The position numbers were made by a program, and so were the translations under genes. Below, one piece after another: positions 46,553-56,016 of a stretch of 64,000 nt of DNA. The stretch comes from Myroides marinus (GTDB lineage Bacteria > Bacteroidota > Bacteroidia > Flavobacteriales > Flavobacteriaceae). The notes under the pieces were generated by a model. It did not search any database, was not told the origin of the DNA, and saw nothing but the letters and a program-made list of their open reading frames with translations. Within the stretch, counting starts at the first letter, position 1. The number at the start of each line of letters is the position of its first letter. Location of the stretch: assembly GCF_900109075.1 (NCBI RefSeq), contig NZ_FNYS01000001.1:186001-250000 (forward strand). The letters are read 5' to 3'.

Positions 46553-47425
46553 CTAGGCAAATGACTTTCTATAACTTTCAGGAGTAATTCCCTCTTGTTT
46601 TTTAAAGAATGTAACAAAGTAAGAAGTGCTATCAAAGCTTAGTTCGCGGGCTATCTCATTAATATTATATGAACTAAACTGTAAAAGTCTCTTTGCTTCT
46701 ACTACTATGCGTTGACGTACTACATGACCTGCAGTAACCCCTCTCTCCTGCTTGCACAGCTTATTTAGGTAATTAGGTGTTACGCATAATTTCTCAGCAT
46801 AGAACGAAGGAGTCTTAGCTATCTTAAAATGTTCTTCTACTAAATCTAGAAAAGCAAGAATACGATCATTAGAAGAAGGTTTAGTAAACTCTACATGTAA
46901 AGCATCTGCTAAACCACCTAAATACTGTAGCTCGCATAATAAGATATTTAAATATGAGCGCAATACTTTAATTCTATAAACACGATTAGAATGATATTCC
47001 CCTTTCATCAATTCGACTAACATATTGACTTTAGTATTAATGAAGTCATCCATAAACTGCTGAGGAATACTATCTAACTGAAAGCAATCAAAAAACCTTA
47101 AAACATTCTCATGATATCGCTGTGAGAAAAAAGAGTCTTCAAAACCTATGCAAACTCCTTCACTGGTGTTGTTAAAACGCATACGTACGATATCTCCAGG
47201 CTTAACCACATAGACACACCTATCTGACTCAGAAAACTCATACTCATTAATACAAATAGAGTAGTCTCCCTTATTAAGCACAATTACCATATAAAAGTTA
47301 GCTCTAAAACTATCTTTAATTAAAGGATAGTCAGAGTCAAATTGATTAAGCGTGTTAATAAAAAAAGAGGATTGGTCTAGTGTAAAATAATTGATTGAAA
47401 AGGATTTTATAATCTTACCAGACAT
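46553..47425 (-). CDS. AraC family transcriptional regulator
   Basis: A 290-residue regulator with a cupin-like N-terminal sensing domain (about 15-150; FYMVIVLNKGDYSICINEYEF, VYVVKPGDIVRM) and a C-terminal AraC double helix-turn-helix (about 185-290; FYAEKLCVTPNYLNKLCKQE, then NINEIARELSFDSTSYFVTFFKKQEGITPESYRKS). It lies between the two Cys-motif paralogues, all on the same strand, and is the natural candidate to regulate the metal locus. Confidence 0.88.
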   Translation of the reverse strand: MSGKIIKSFSINYFTLDQSSFFINTLNQFDSDYPLIKDSFRANFYMVIVLNKGDYSICINEYEFSESDRCVYVVKPGDIVRMRFNNTSEGVCIGFEDSFFSQRYHENVLRFFDCFQLDSIPQQFMDDFINTKVNMLVELMKGEYHSNRVYRIKVLRSYLNILLCELQYLGGLADALHVEFTKPSSNDRILAFLDLVEEHFKIAKTPSFYAEKLCVTPNYLNKLCKQERGVTAGHVVRQRIVVEAKRLLQFSSYNINEIARELSFDSTSYFVTFFKKQEGITPESYRKSFA

Positions 47426-47514
47426 AATAAACTTTAATTAATATTATACATAAGTTCATTACCACAGATACGCTTAGGTATGTGGTAACATTTATTATTC
47501 CTATAAAATATTAA

Positions 47515-47883
47515 TTAAACGAGGGGAGGTCTAAGACTAGAATAGTCTAATAGTTTTGAATAAAGATTGTTATATGCATCTTTAATTTCATTCGTATAAA
47601 TAGACTCATACTGAGGAGCTGAATACTCTTCAGATTGACCAACATACATTAAGACAAAAGCAATACTGCATACTTGTTTTACAGCATCTTTCTTTTGTTC
47701 TTCTTTAGCTAACTTTGCTATTTCTTGCATTAAGTAACACTGTCCATTACAGTGCATCTCAGGCTTGTCTTTATTCACACATAAGAACGTTGAGATATAA
47801 TCATAGTCTATCAAGTAGTCTACCAAAGGCACTACTGGTCTAAAAACCAACAACGATATGATAATAAACAAAAACTTTCTCAC
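47515..47883 (-). CDS. Small membrane protein with Cys-KPE-CNGQC motif, copy B
   Basis: A 122-residue paralogue of copy A, also starting at a GTG. It has an N-terminal hydrophobic segment, C35, K40-P-E, CNGQC (Cys45, Cys49), a charged middle (AKLAKEEQKKDAVK) that differs from copy A, and an LRPPLV end. Conservation is concentrated in the first 50 residues and the last few, as if the middle were a variable loop. The function is unknown; metal binding by the three cysteines is an inference. Confidence 0.75.
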   Translation of the reverse strand: MRKFLFIIISLLVFRPVVPLVDYLIDYDYISTFLCVNKDKPEMHCNGQCYLMQEIAKLAKEEQKKDAVKQVCSIAFVLMYVGQSEEYSAPQYESIYTNEIKDAYNNLYSKLLDYSSLRPPLV

Positions 47884-47887
47884 TGTA

Positions 47888-47895
47888 CAAATATA
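47888..47895 (-). promoter_or_regulatory. -7 element at the start of Cys-motif gene B
   Basis: TATATTTG on the minus strand ends only 4 bases before the GTG start codon, directly downstream of the rpoD terminator. The predicted transcription start coincides with the start codon. Confidence 0.55.
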
Positions 47896-47911
47896 CAGTC
47901 CATTAGGATAT

Positions 47912-47945
47912 AAAAAAAGCGTTACTAAAAATAGTAACGCTTTAT
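47912..47945 (-). terminator. Terminator of rpoD
   Basis: AAGCGTTACT / AGTAACGCTT perfect stem with a run of seven T on the minus strand. Confidence 0.9.
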
Positions 47946-47951
47946 ATATTA

Positions 47952-48815
47952 TTATCCTAAGTAAGTCTTAAGGATTTTACTTCTAGACGTATGTTTTAAT
48001 CTACGAATAGCTTTCTCTTTAATCTGTCTTACACGCTCTCTAGTAAGGTCAAATGTTTCACCTATTTCTTCTAGAGTCATTGGGTGTTGATCACCTAATC
48101 CGAAGTATAGACGTACTACGTCTGCTTCTCTTGGAGTTAAAGTTTCTAAAGCTCTTTCGATCTCAGTTCTAAGAGACTCATGAATTAACTCTCTATCAGG
48201 GTTTGGAGATTCACCAGAACGCAATACATCATATAAGTTAGAATCTTCTCCCTCTACCAATGGAGCATCCATTGAAAGGTGACGTCCAGAGTTTTTCATA
48301 CTCTCTTTTACGTCATTTACAGTCATATCTAACTCTACAGCAATCTCTTCTGCTGAAGGTGGACGCTCATTAGATTGCTCTAATAAAGCATACATCTTAT
48401 TAATCTTATTGATAGATCCAATCTTATTCAATGGTAAACGAACGATACGAGATTGTTCTGCTAAAGCCGATAAAATAGATTGACGAATCCACCATACTGC
48501 ATAAGAAATGAACTTGAAACCACGTGTTTCATCAAAACGCTGTGCAGCTTTGATCAAACCTAAGTTTCCTTCATTAATTAAATCGGGTAATGTCAATCCT
48601 TGATTCTGATACTGTTTAGCTACAGATACTACGAAACGCAAGTTAGCCTTCGTAAGTTTCTCTAATGCTCTCTGATCACCTGCTTTGATTCGCTGCGCTA
48701 ATTCTACCTCCTCCTCAGCAGTAATTAAATCTACTTTACCAATTTCTTGCAAGTACTTATCTAGAGAAGCGGTCTCACGATTCGTTACCTGCTTGGTAAT
48801 TTTAAGTTGTCTCAT
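47952..48815 (-). CDS. rpoD: Primary sigma factor RpoD
   Basis: A 287-residue sigma-70 family factor without region 1.1, the form that serves as primary sigma in Bacteroidota and reads the TTG / TAnnTTTG promoters found across this window. Visible parts are region 1.2 ([27 protein letters not shown]), region 2 ([42 protein letters not shown]), region 3, and region 4 with its helix-turn-helix ([23 protein letters not shown]). The start is set at 48815 (MRQLKITKQ), the conserved N-terminus; the longer frame adds 15 unconserved residues. Confidence 0.97.
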   Translation of the reverse strand: MRQLKITKQVTNRETASLDKYLQEIGKVDLITAEEEVELAQRIKAGDQRALEKLTKANLRFVVSVAKQYQNQGLTLPDLINEGNLGLIKAAQRFDETRGFKFISYAVWWIRQSILSALAEQSRIVRLPLNKIGSINKINKMYALLEQSNERPPSAEEIAVELDMTVNDVKESMKNSGRHLSMDAPLVEGEDSNLYDVLRSGESPNPDRELIHESLRTEIERALETLTPREADVVRLYFGLGDQHPMTLEEIGETFDLTRERVRQIKEKAIRRLKHTSRSKILKTYLG

Positions 48816-48933
48816 ATTATTTCTATCCTTGTTTTTTGCTATGTTGTGTTTTCCACACACCTATTATACGTACACTCTATCTAAAAGGTTACAACATTTT
48901 TAAAAATATTTTTAACCTCTTACTATTACCTAC

Positions 48934-48972
48934 AAAAAAAGCACCACAAAAAGAGTTTTTATGCAGTGCTTC
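48934..48972 (-). terminator. Terminator of the flavin monooxygenase gene
   Basis: AAGCAC / GTGCTT stem with a long loop and seven T on the minus strand, 30 bases past the stop codon. Confidence 0.7.
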
Positions 48973-49001
48973 AGTATTTTATAAAAATTATAACTTTTTA
49001 A

Positions 49002-50816
<1,815 letters not shown>

Positions 50817-50850
50817 AAAAAAAGGACACCTAATACTAGGTGTCCTTATA
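50817..50850 (-). terminator. Terminator of pnp
   Basis: AAGGACACCTA / TAGGTGTCCTT perfect stem followed by eight T on the minus strand. Confidence 0.92.
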
Positions 50851-50869
50851 TAATAACAAGAGTTAACTC

Positions 50870-53026
50870 TTATTTATTTTCTTGTTTTGGAGCATCTGCT
50901 TTTTTCTCCTCTCTCGGTGGACGAGGCATTAAAGCTTTACGAGATACTTTAGCTTTCTTAGTTTTAGGATCTATACCCATGTATTTTACATCTAGCATAT
51001 CCCCCATTTTTAATACATCACCTACATTCTCGATACGTTTCCAATCTAATTCAGATACGTGAAGTAAAGTTTCTTTACCAGGTACAAATTCTACAACAGC
51101 ACCAAAGTCAAGCATCTTAACCACTTTTACATGGTAAGTCTCACCTTCTACTGGAGAGAAAGTAGTGTTACTAATAGCAGCTAATGCTCTATCCATACCA
51201 GCTTGATCCGTACCAAGTACTTCAATGATACCGAAATCACCTTCTTCGTTAATAACGATAGTAGTTCCTGTTTCAGCTTGAAGAGCTTGAATATTTTTAC
51301 CACCTGGCCCGATAACTGCACCAATAAAGTCTTTAGGAATTGTAACAGTAACAATCTTAGGAGCTTTAGGTTTAACAGTTGGATTTGGCACAGCGATAGT
51401 CTCTTGTAACAATCCAAGGATGTGCATACGACCATCTAGAGCTTGTTTTAAAGCTTGCTCCATAATATCATAAGCTAATCCATCAATCTTAATATCCATC
51501 TGACATGCAGTGATACCATCTTTAGTACCTGTAACTTTAAAGTCCATATCTCCTAAGTGATCTTCATCCCCTAAGATATCAGACAATACAGCCCAACGTC
51601 CTGTTTTTGAATCTGAGATTAATCCCATAGCGATACCTGACACAGGTTTCTCTATTTGGATACCAGCATCCATTAACGCTAATGTACCTGCACAAACAGT
51701 TGCCATAGAAGAAGAACCATTAGACTCTAATACCTCAGATACTAAACGAATAGTATAAGGACAGTCTGCAGGGATCATATTCTTAAGTGCACGTTGTGCT
51801 AAGTTACCATGACCAACCTCTCTACGAGAAGTACCTCTTAAAGGTTTAGCTTCACCTGTTGAGAAAGGAGGGAAATTATAATGTAAATAGAATCTCTCTT
51901 CACCTTGTTCACTTGGAAGATCAATAATGTTTGCATCTCTTGACGTACCTAAAGTAACTGTAGCTAAAGCTTGAGTTTCTCCACGTGTAAAGATAGACGA
52001 TCCATGTACAGAAGGTAAGTAATCTACTTCACTCCAGATAGGACGAATCTCTGTAGTCTTACGACCATCAAGACGAATGTTTTGATCTAAAATAAGGTTA
52101 CGAACAGCTTCTTTTTGAGTTTTCTTAAAGTAAGTGCTGATTAATTCAGCTTTCTCAGCTAAATCTTCTTCAGAGAATAAAGCTTTAACTTCTTCGTATA
52201 CTTCTGCAAATTTCTCACCACGCTCGCTTTTAGCACTTGCATGAGAAGCAATATCATACAATTTAGCATAAGCCGCATCGTGAACGATTTTCTCTACTTC
52301 AGCATCAGTTACTTCTGGTTCGTACTCACGGTAAGTAAGTCCTAATGCAGCACGCATTTTCTCTTGAGCTTCGATTTGAACTTTAATCGCTTCATGAGCA
52401 AACTTAATTGCATCAATCATTTCTTGTTCTGAGATTTCTCTCATCTCTCCTTCTACCATACATACAGAGTCTTTAGAAGCACCGATCATCATATCGATAT
52501 CAGAAGCATCTAATTGCTCTTTAGATGGGTTGATAATAAATTGTCCGTCTACACGAGCAACTCTTACCTCAGAAATAGAATTATAGAAAGGAATGTCTGA
52601 TACAGCTAAAGCAGCAGAAGCCGCTAAACCTGCTAATGCATCAGGCATTACATTCTCGTCATGAGACATTAATTGAATCATAACTTGTGTTTCAGCGTGA
52701 TAATCGTCTGGGAACAATGGACGTAAACAACGGTCTACTAGACGCATTGTTAATACCTCTTGATCACTTGGACGAGCCTCACGTTTAAAAAAGCCTCCTG
52801 GAAAACGTCCAGCAGCAGAAAATTTTTCTCTGTAATCTACAGTTAAAGGAAGGAAGTCTACACCAGGGTTAGCAGTTCTCGCAGATACAGCTGTAGCTAA
52901 AAGCATACAGTCTCCCATACGAACAACTACAGAACCATCTGCTTGTTTCGCTAATTTCCCAGTTTCGATCGAGATGCTACGGCCATCTCCTAAATCGATA
53001 ATCTCTTTAGTTACCTTAGGAATCAT
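50870..53026 (-). CDS. pnp: Polyribonucleotide nucleotidyltransferase (PNPase)
   Basis: A 718-residue phosphorolytic 3'-5' exoribonuclease. Two RNase PH domains (about 10-230 and 310-545) are joined by an alpha-helical domain, followed by a KH domain ([24 protein letters not shown], near 560) and an S1 domain ([34 protein letters not shown], near 625-690). The tail is Lys/Pro rich. It follows rpsO, the classic neighbour. Its leader contains a UUCG-capped hairpin (listed separately) that may serve autoregulation. Confidence 0.98.
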   Translation of the reverse strand: MIPKVTKEIIDLGDGRSISIETGKLAKQADGSVVVRMGDCMLLATAVSARTANPGVDFLPLTVDYREKFSAAGRFPGGFFKREARPSDQEVLTMRLVDRCLRPLFPDDYHAETQVMIQLMSHDENVMPDALAGLAASAALAVSDIPFYNSISEVRVARVDGQFIINPSKEQLDASDIDMMIGASKDSVCMVEGEMREISEQEMIDAIKFAHEAIKVQIEAQEKMRAALGLTYREYEPEVTDAEVEKIVHDAAYAKLYDIASHASAKSERGEKFAEVYEEVKALFSEEDLAEKAELISTYFKKTQKEAVRNLILDQNIRLDGRKTTEIRPIWSEVDYLPSVHGSSIFTRGETQALATVTLGTSRDANIIDLPSEQGEERFYLHYNFPPFSTGEAKPLRGTSRREVGHGNLAQRALKNMIPADCPYTIRLVSEVLESNGSSSMATVCAGTLALMDAGIQIEKPVSGIAMGLISDSKTGRWAVLSDILGDEDHLGDMDFKVTGTKDGITACQMDIKIDGLAYDIMEQALKQALDGRMHILGLLQETIAVPNPTVKPKAPKIVTVTIPKDFIGAVIGPGGKNIQALQAETGTTIVINEEGDFGIIEVLGTDQAGMDRALAAISNTTFSPVEGETYHVKVVKMLDFGAVVEFVPGKETLLHVSELDWKRIENVGDVLKMGDMLDVKYMGIDPKTKKAKVSRKALMPRPPREEKKADAPKQENK

Positions 53027-53050
53027 AATAAATTAATACTTTAGGGTTTC

Positions 53051-53070
53051 TGTCTCTCCGAAGAGAGACA
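53051..53070 (-). promoter_or_regulatory. UUCG-capped hairpin in the pnp leader
   Basis: On the minus strand TGTCTCTC-ttcg-GAGAGACA forms a perfect 8-bp stem closed by the very stable C(UUCG)G tetraloop, 24 bases upstream of the pnp start. No T-run follows, so it is not a terminator. Upstream of it the leader is almost pure A and C (53078-53113). E. coli pnp is autoregulated through a leader hairpin cut by RNase III; a similar role is possible here. Confidence 0.65.
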
Positions 53071-53159
53071 TTAATAATTGTGTGTTGTGTTGTGTGTGTT
53101 GTTGTGTAGTTGTATGAAACCCAATGAAAAACCAGACTTTTTCTGCTAAAAAGGCTAAA

Positions 53160-53190
53160 AAGAAAAAGAGGCGCACAAGGGCACCTCTTT
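53160..53190 (-). terminator. Terminator of rpsO
   Basis: AAGAGG(T)GC / GC(G)CCTCTT stem with a T-rich tail on the minus strand, immediately after rpsO. It may be partial, allowing readthrough into pnp. Confidence 0.75.
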
Positions 53191-53198
53191 ACTATTGA

Positions 53199-53468
53199 TT
53201 ATTTTCTAATATTCAATTCTTTGATAATCTCACGGTATCTGTTAATTTCAGTATTCTTTAAGTAGTCAAGAAGTCTTCTTCTTTTACCTACTAAAAGAAC
53301 TAATGAACGCTCAGTATTGTAATCTTTACGATTTCTTTTTAAGTGCTCAGTTAAGTGTGAAATTCTGAATGTGAACAAAGCGATTTGTCCTTCAGCAGAT
53401 CCAGTGTTTTCAGCTTTTCCTCCGTGTTTAGCGAAGATCTCAGCTTTTTTCTCTTTTGATAAATACAT
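53199..53468 (-). CDS. rpsO: Ribosomal protein S15
   Basis: An 89-residue 30S protein that binds 16S rRNA early in assembly: GSAEGQIALFTFRISHLTEHLKRNRKDYNTERSL and VGKRRRLLDYLKN are diagnostic. It has its own consensus promoter and precedes pnp, as in many bacteria. Confidence 0.98.
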   Translation of the reverse strand: MYLSKEKKAEIFAKHGGKAENTGSAEGQIALFTFRISHLTEHLKRNRKDYNTERSLVLLVGKRRRLLDYLKNTEINRYREIIKELNIRK

Positions 53469-53526
53469 GCTAATATTATTTAATGATTTTTATGTATATA
53501 ATATGGTATTTCCATATTTACGTTTG

Positions 53527-53555
53527 CAAAGGTAATTTTATTTTTGAAATTACAA
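53527..53555 (-). promoter_or_regulatory. Promoter of rpsO
   Basis: On the minus strand TTG (53553-53555), N18, TACCTTTG (53527-53534) followed by C. Both elements are consensus. Confidence 0.82.
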
Positions 53556-53690
53556 CTATAAATAATCGACTTTTTTTAAAAGTCTCATATTGCACTTACT
53601 TATTTGATTATCAGTCAATATAAAATAACACCATCCATCATCATTCCTAAGTACCTCAATACTTTTCTATAGCATCATGATATGATGAGA

Positions 53691-54155
53691 CTAATTATAC
53701 AATTTAGCTATCTCTACGTTTAACTCTTCTAAGAACTTCTGATCATCAGCTGTAAATGCATTGATAGTATTTGAATCTATATCAATCTGACCAATATTCG
53801 CTCCATTCACAAATAAAGGCACTACTATCTCAGACTTTACTGTCATACTACATGCGATATAATTATCTTGTGCCATAACATCCTCTACTAAGAAAGTTTC
53901 ATTACTCACGGCCACCTGCCCACAGATTCCCTTTCCATAAGGTATTACTGTATGATCAGTCTCTGGCCCACAGTACGGACCTAAGTGTAACACTCTCTCT
54001 TCTGGCACAGCGAAGTAAAACCCTACCCAATCATAATGGTTTACCTCATTGTGAAGTAATGTACACACTGCTAATAATTTCTCATCTTTGTTTAAAGACT
54101 CTTTTTCTAATATTTGTTTTGCTTCTGACAGAAGCCCTTGATATATAGTACTCAT
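53691..54155 (-). CDS. GAF-domain protein, free methionine-R-sulfoxide reductase-like
   Basis: A 154-residue single GAF domain of the fRMsr group: NHYDWVGFYF, GPYCGPETDHTVIPYGKGICG and NYIACSMTVKSEIVVPLF. Of the three cysteines important in E. coli fRMsr, the ones in GxCG and IAC are present. The one usually found a few residues before IP(Y/F)G is replaced (TDHTVIP), and a different cysteine lies further upstream in PYCG. Activity is therefore likely but the disulfide chemistry may differ. A TATATTTG box at 54179-54186 (minus) probably drives it. Confidence 0.83.
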   Translation of the reverse strand: MSTIYQGLLSEAKQILEKESLNKDEKLLAVCTLLHNEVNHYDWVGFYFAVPEERVLHLGPYCGPETDHTVIPYGKGICGQVAVSNETFLVEDVMAQDNYIACSMTVKSEIVVPLFVNGANIGQIDIDSNTINAFTADDQKFLEELNVEIAKLYN

Positions 54156-54178
54156 CTATTCTACTTTTTTTATAAAAA

Positions 54179-54186
54179 CAAATATA
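54179..54186 (-). promoter_or_regulatory. -7 element of the GAF gene
   Basis: TATATTTG on the minus strand, 23 bases upstream of the start. Confidence 0.55.
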
Positions 54187-54255
54187 GTAATCAGATGGAT
54201 AAATAAAACGAGAAGTAAATAAAAATAAGGGTTGTGCTAAACCATATAAAAACAA

Positions 54256-54290
54256 AAAAGCATTAGAACTCACCCTAATGCTTTTTTCAA
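54256..54290 (-). terminator. Terminator of the CBS gene (bidirectional)
   Basis: AAGCATTAG / CTAATGCTT stem with T-runs on both strands, between the CBS and GAF genes. Confidence 0.85.
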
Positions 54291-54366
54291 ACAACAATAT
54301 GTAATCTTGTAGCCAAACTCACAAACTACAAAATATAATCTTTTTTATAGCAATTCTTCTTATATC

Positions 54367-54789
54367 TTAATTGCAATGCTTAATCAGATATTTAATCAAA
54401 TCTGTGCTAGTAAGCATTCCTACTAATATATCTCCTTCCATCACAGGCAGAGATCTAAATCCCTTATCAATGATTATTTCTGCCGCAACTTTAATACTAC
54501 ATTCTGCTTGTACAGTTACTACATCTTTAATCATTACCTGTTCTATAGAGAACATATTATAGACTGTTGTGTTAATAATATCATCATTATCTCCACCAGT
54601 CTCTGCTAAACTTATTCTAATTAAGTCAGTATAACTCAAAATCCCTACTAACTTCCCTCCTGATATTACAGGCAAGTGTTTAATCTTAAACTCCTTGAAT
54701 AACTTTTCAGCATTTGTCAATGAATCTGTCAAATTCAATTTGACAATTTCTTTTGCCATAATACTAGAAACTTGAATATCCTTTATCAT
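54367..54789 (-). CDS. Two-CBS-domain protein
   Basis: A 140-residue protein made of a CBS pair: first repeat about 8-65 (AEKLFKEFKIKHLPVISGGKLVGILSYTDLI), second about 85-138 (AAEIIIDKGFRSLPVMEGDILVGMLTSTDLI). CBS pairs bind adenosyl nucleotides and sense energy state. With no fused effector domain, the partner is unknown. The gene stands alone with a TACATTTG box at 54812-54819 (minus). Confidence 0.9.
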   Translation of the reverse strand: MIKDIQVSSIMAKEIVKLNLTDSLTNAEKLFKEFKIKHLPVISGGKLVGILSYTDLIRISLAETGGDNDDIINTTVYNMFSIEQVMIKDVVTVQAECSIKVAAEIIIDKGFRSLPVMEGDILVGMLTSTDLIKYLIKHCN

Positions 54790-54811
54790 AGCATTTCCTA
54801 TTTTGTTAGGA

Positions 54812-54819
54812 CAAATGTA
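54812..54819 (-). promoter_or_regulatory. -7 element of the CBS gene
   Basis: TACATTTG on the minus strand, 22 bases upstream of the start. Confidence 0.55.
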
Positions 54820-55154
54820 CCCCTACTGTAATTCTAAAAATATGATATTTATCAGATTTTAGTTTTTTCTTACTTTTTCCAAAAAAAACTATTAATTTTT
54901 CTAATTCCACATATTTACTAAGGTTCATGATATCTGCTAAATAGCAAACTCTTACATTCAAATCGCAGAATGTAATAAACACCACAATATCCTTTGTAAA
55001 AAGAGATCCAAAAAATCCTATCTCATACCTTCCTTTCAAAAAAGATATTATAACACAAATACTAGGAACAAATAGTTAGTTAATAAGATTGTTGACTTTT
55101 AGTATAAAACAATAGTTGCAGAAGACCTCTTATACAGTGACATATAGACTGATT
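54820..55154. other. Non-coding stretch before the dispersed element
   Basis: AT-rich. A 77-codon minus-strand frame overlaps it but has no recognisable features and runs through the CBS promoter, so I do not call a gene. Confidence 0.5.
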
Positions 55155-55260
55155 AAAACTGTACAGTTATAGTGGGACGAGATACAGTGTGTCAGTTATA
55201 CCTCCGTTATGAGTCCGTTGTTTTAAAGAATTTGACGGACTCACTACGCACCTATACTGT
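55155..55260 (+). repeat. Dispersed hairpin element, copy 2
   Basis: It contains an ACTGTACAGTTATAGTGGGACGA block matching 22 of 27 bases (through GAGATA) in the minus strand of copy 1, then a hairpin TGAGTCCGT (55210-55218) / ACGGACTCA (55235-55243) whose loop begins TGTTTTA as in copy 1. Relative to copy 1, two stem pairs have switched on both sides (C-G to G-C and A-T to G-C), keeping the pairing. The 11-bp tandem units of copy 1 are missing here. Confidence 0.6.
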
Positions 55261-55346
55261 ACTCTCAACTGAATCAACACAATCCATACTAGACTCTATA
55301 ATAAACAGTAATGACACTACTATTCTAAAACAGTTAAGGTGTGAAA

Positions 55347-55383
55347 ACAAAAAACGCTATTACCTAATAAAAGATAATAGCGC
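55347..55383 (-). terminator. Terminator of tRNA-Arg
   Basis: CGCTATTA / TAATAGCG stem followed by six T on the minus strand, 10 bases past the tRNA. Confidence 0.88.
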
Positions 55384-55393
55384 ATATATTTTG

Positions 55394-55467
55394 CGTCCGC
55401 GGGAGGGTTCGAACCCCCAACCCTCAGAGCCGAAATCTGATATTCTATCCAGTTGAACTACACGGAC
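55394..55467 (-). tRNA. tRNA-Arg (UCG)
   Basis: A complete 74-base cloverleaf on the minus strand: acceptor GTCCGTG / CGCGGAC, anticodon loop TTTCGGC with anticodon TCG (reads CGA and related codons), T arm GGGGG-TTCGAAC-CCTCC. CCA is not encoded. It lies 13 bases after yqeY and has no visible promoter of its own in that gap, so it is probably processed from a yqeY-tRNA transcript or uses a promoter inside yqeY. Confidence 0.96.
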
Positions 55468-55470
55468 ATT

Positions 55471-55498
55471 AAATCACTTATTATGATAAAAGTGATTT
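55471..55498 (-). other. Hairpin joining yqeY and tRNA-Arg
   Basis: AAATCACTT / AAGTGATTT, a perfect 9-bp stem, includes the last codons and stop of yqeY and ends 3 bases before the tRNA. It has no T-run, so it looks like an mRNA-end or processing signal. Confidence 0.55.
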
Positions 55499-55930
55499 TA
55501 CTACAGATGAGATAGTTTTACCATCAGCTTTACCAGCTAACTCCTTAGTAGCGATTCCCATAACTTGTCCCATAGAAGACATGCCACTAAAACCACCATT
55601 ACTAATAATCTCACCTACTATTTTTTGAACTTCTTCTTCTGATAATTGTTCTGGCAAGAACTTCTCAATGATAGCTGCCTGTGCTAATTCTGGCTCTGCT
55701 AAATCTGCTCTACCTTGCTCAGAAAAAATATTAGCACTATCTTTTCTTTGCTTCACTAACTTCTGAAGGATCTTAATCTCCTCCTCTTCAGTAAGGTCAG
55801 CCTGTGCTCCTGATTGAGTTTGAGCTAATAATAACTCTGACTTTACTGCTCTTAATGCCTCTAAAGCTACTGTATCCTTCGCTTTCATTGCCGTTTTAAT
55901 AGCATCCATAATCGATGTTTGTAAACTCAT
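55481..55930 (-). CDS. GatB/YqeY domain protein
   Basis: A 149-residue YqeY-family protein: MDAIKTAMKAKDTVALEALRAVKSELLLAQ at the start and MGQVMGIATKELAGKADGKTISSVVKSLL at the end match the domain that GatB uses to touch tRNA. The stand-alone form is thought to influence tRNA-linked amidation or tRNA handling, but its role is not firm. A TATATTTG box at 55953-55960 (minus) lies 22 bases upstream. It is followed at once by a tRNA gene. Confidence 0.92.
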   Translation of the reverse strand: MSLQTSIMDAIKTAMKAKDTVALEALRAVKSELLLAQTQSGAQADLTEEEEIKILQKLVKQRKDSANIFSEQGRADLAEPELAQAAIIEKFLPEQLSEEEVQKIVGEIISNGGFSGMSSMGQVMGIATKELAGKADGKTISSVVKSLLS

Positions 55931-55952
55931 ATCAAATATTTTATATTTTCTG

Positions 55953-55960
55953 CAAATATA
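55953..55960 (-). promoter_or_regulatory. -7 element of yqeY
   Basis: TATATTTG on the minus strand, 22 bases upstream of the yqeY ATG and just past the ftsZ terminator. Confidence 0.6.
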
Positions 55961-55965
55961 TAAAA

Positions 55966-55996
55966 AAGCCCGAAAAACAATGTTTTTCGGGCTCTA
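55966..55996 (-). terminator. Terminator of the ftsW-ftsZ cluster
   Basis: AGCCCGAAAAAC-att-GTTTTTCGGGCT perfect 12-bp stem with a T-run on the minus strand, 20 bases after ftsZ. Confidence 0.93.
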
Positions 55997-56016
55997 TATC
56001 TTTCGTTAAATTGTAA

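Noticed and set aside
54082..54297. A 71-codon minus-strand frame around the GAF gene start.
   Set aside because: It overlaps the GAF gene in another frame and spans a terminator; probably a shadow.
54806..55039. A 77-codon minus-strand frame upstream of the CBS gene.
   Set aside because: It covers the CBS promoter box and shows no signal peptide, domain or plausible start context.
55172..55456. A 94-codon plus-strand frame.
   Set aside because: It overlaps most of tRNA-Arg, the tRNA terminator and the dispersed hairpin element, and shows no recognisable protein features.
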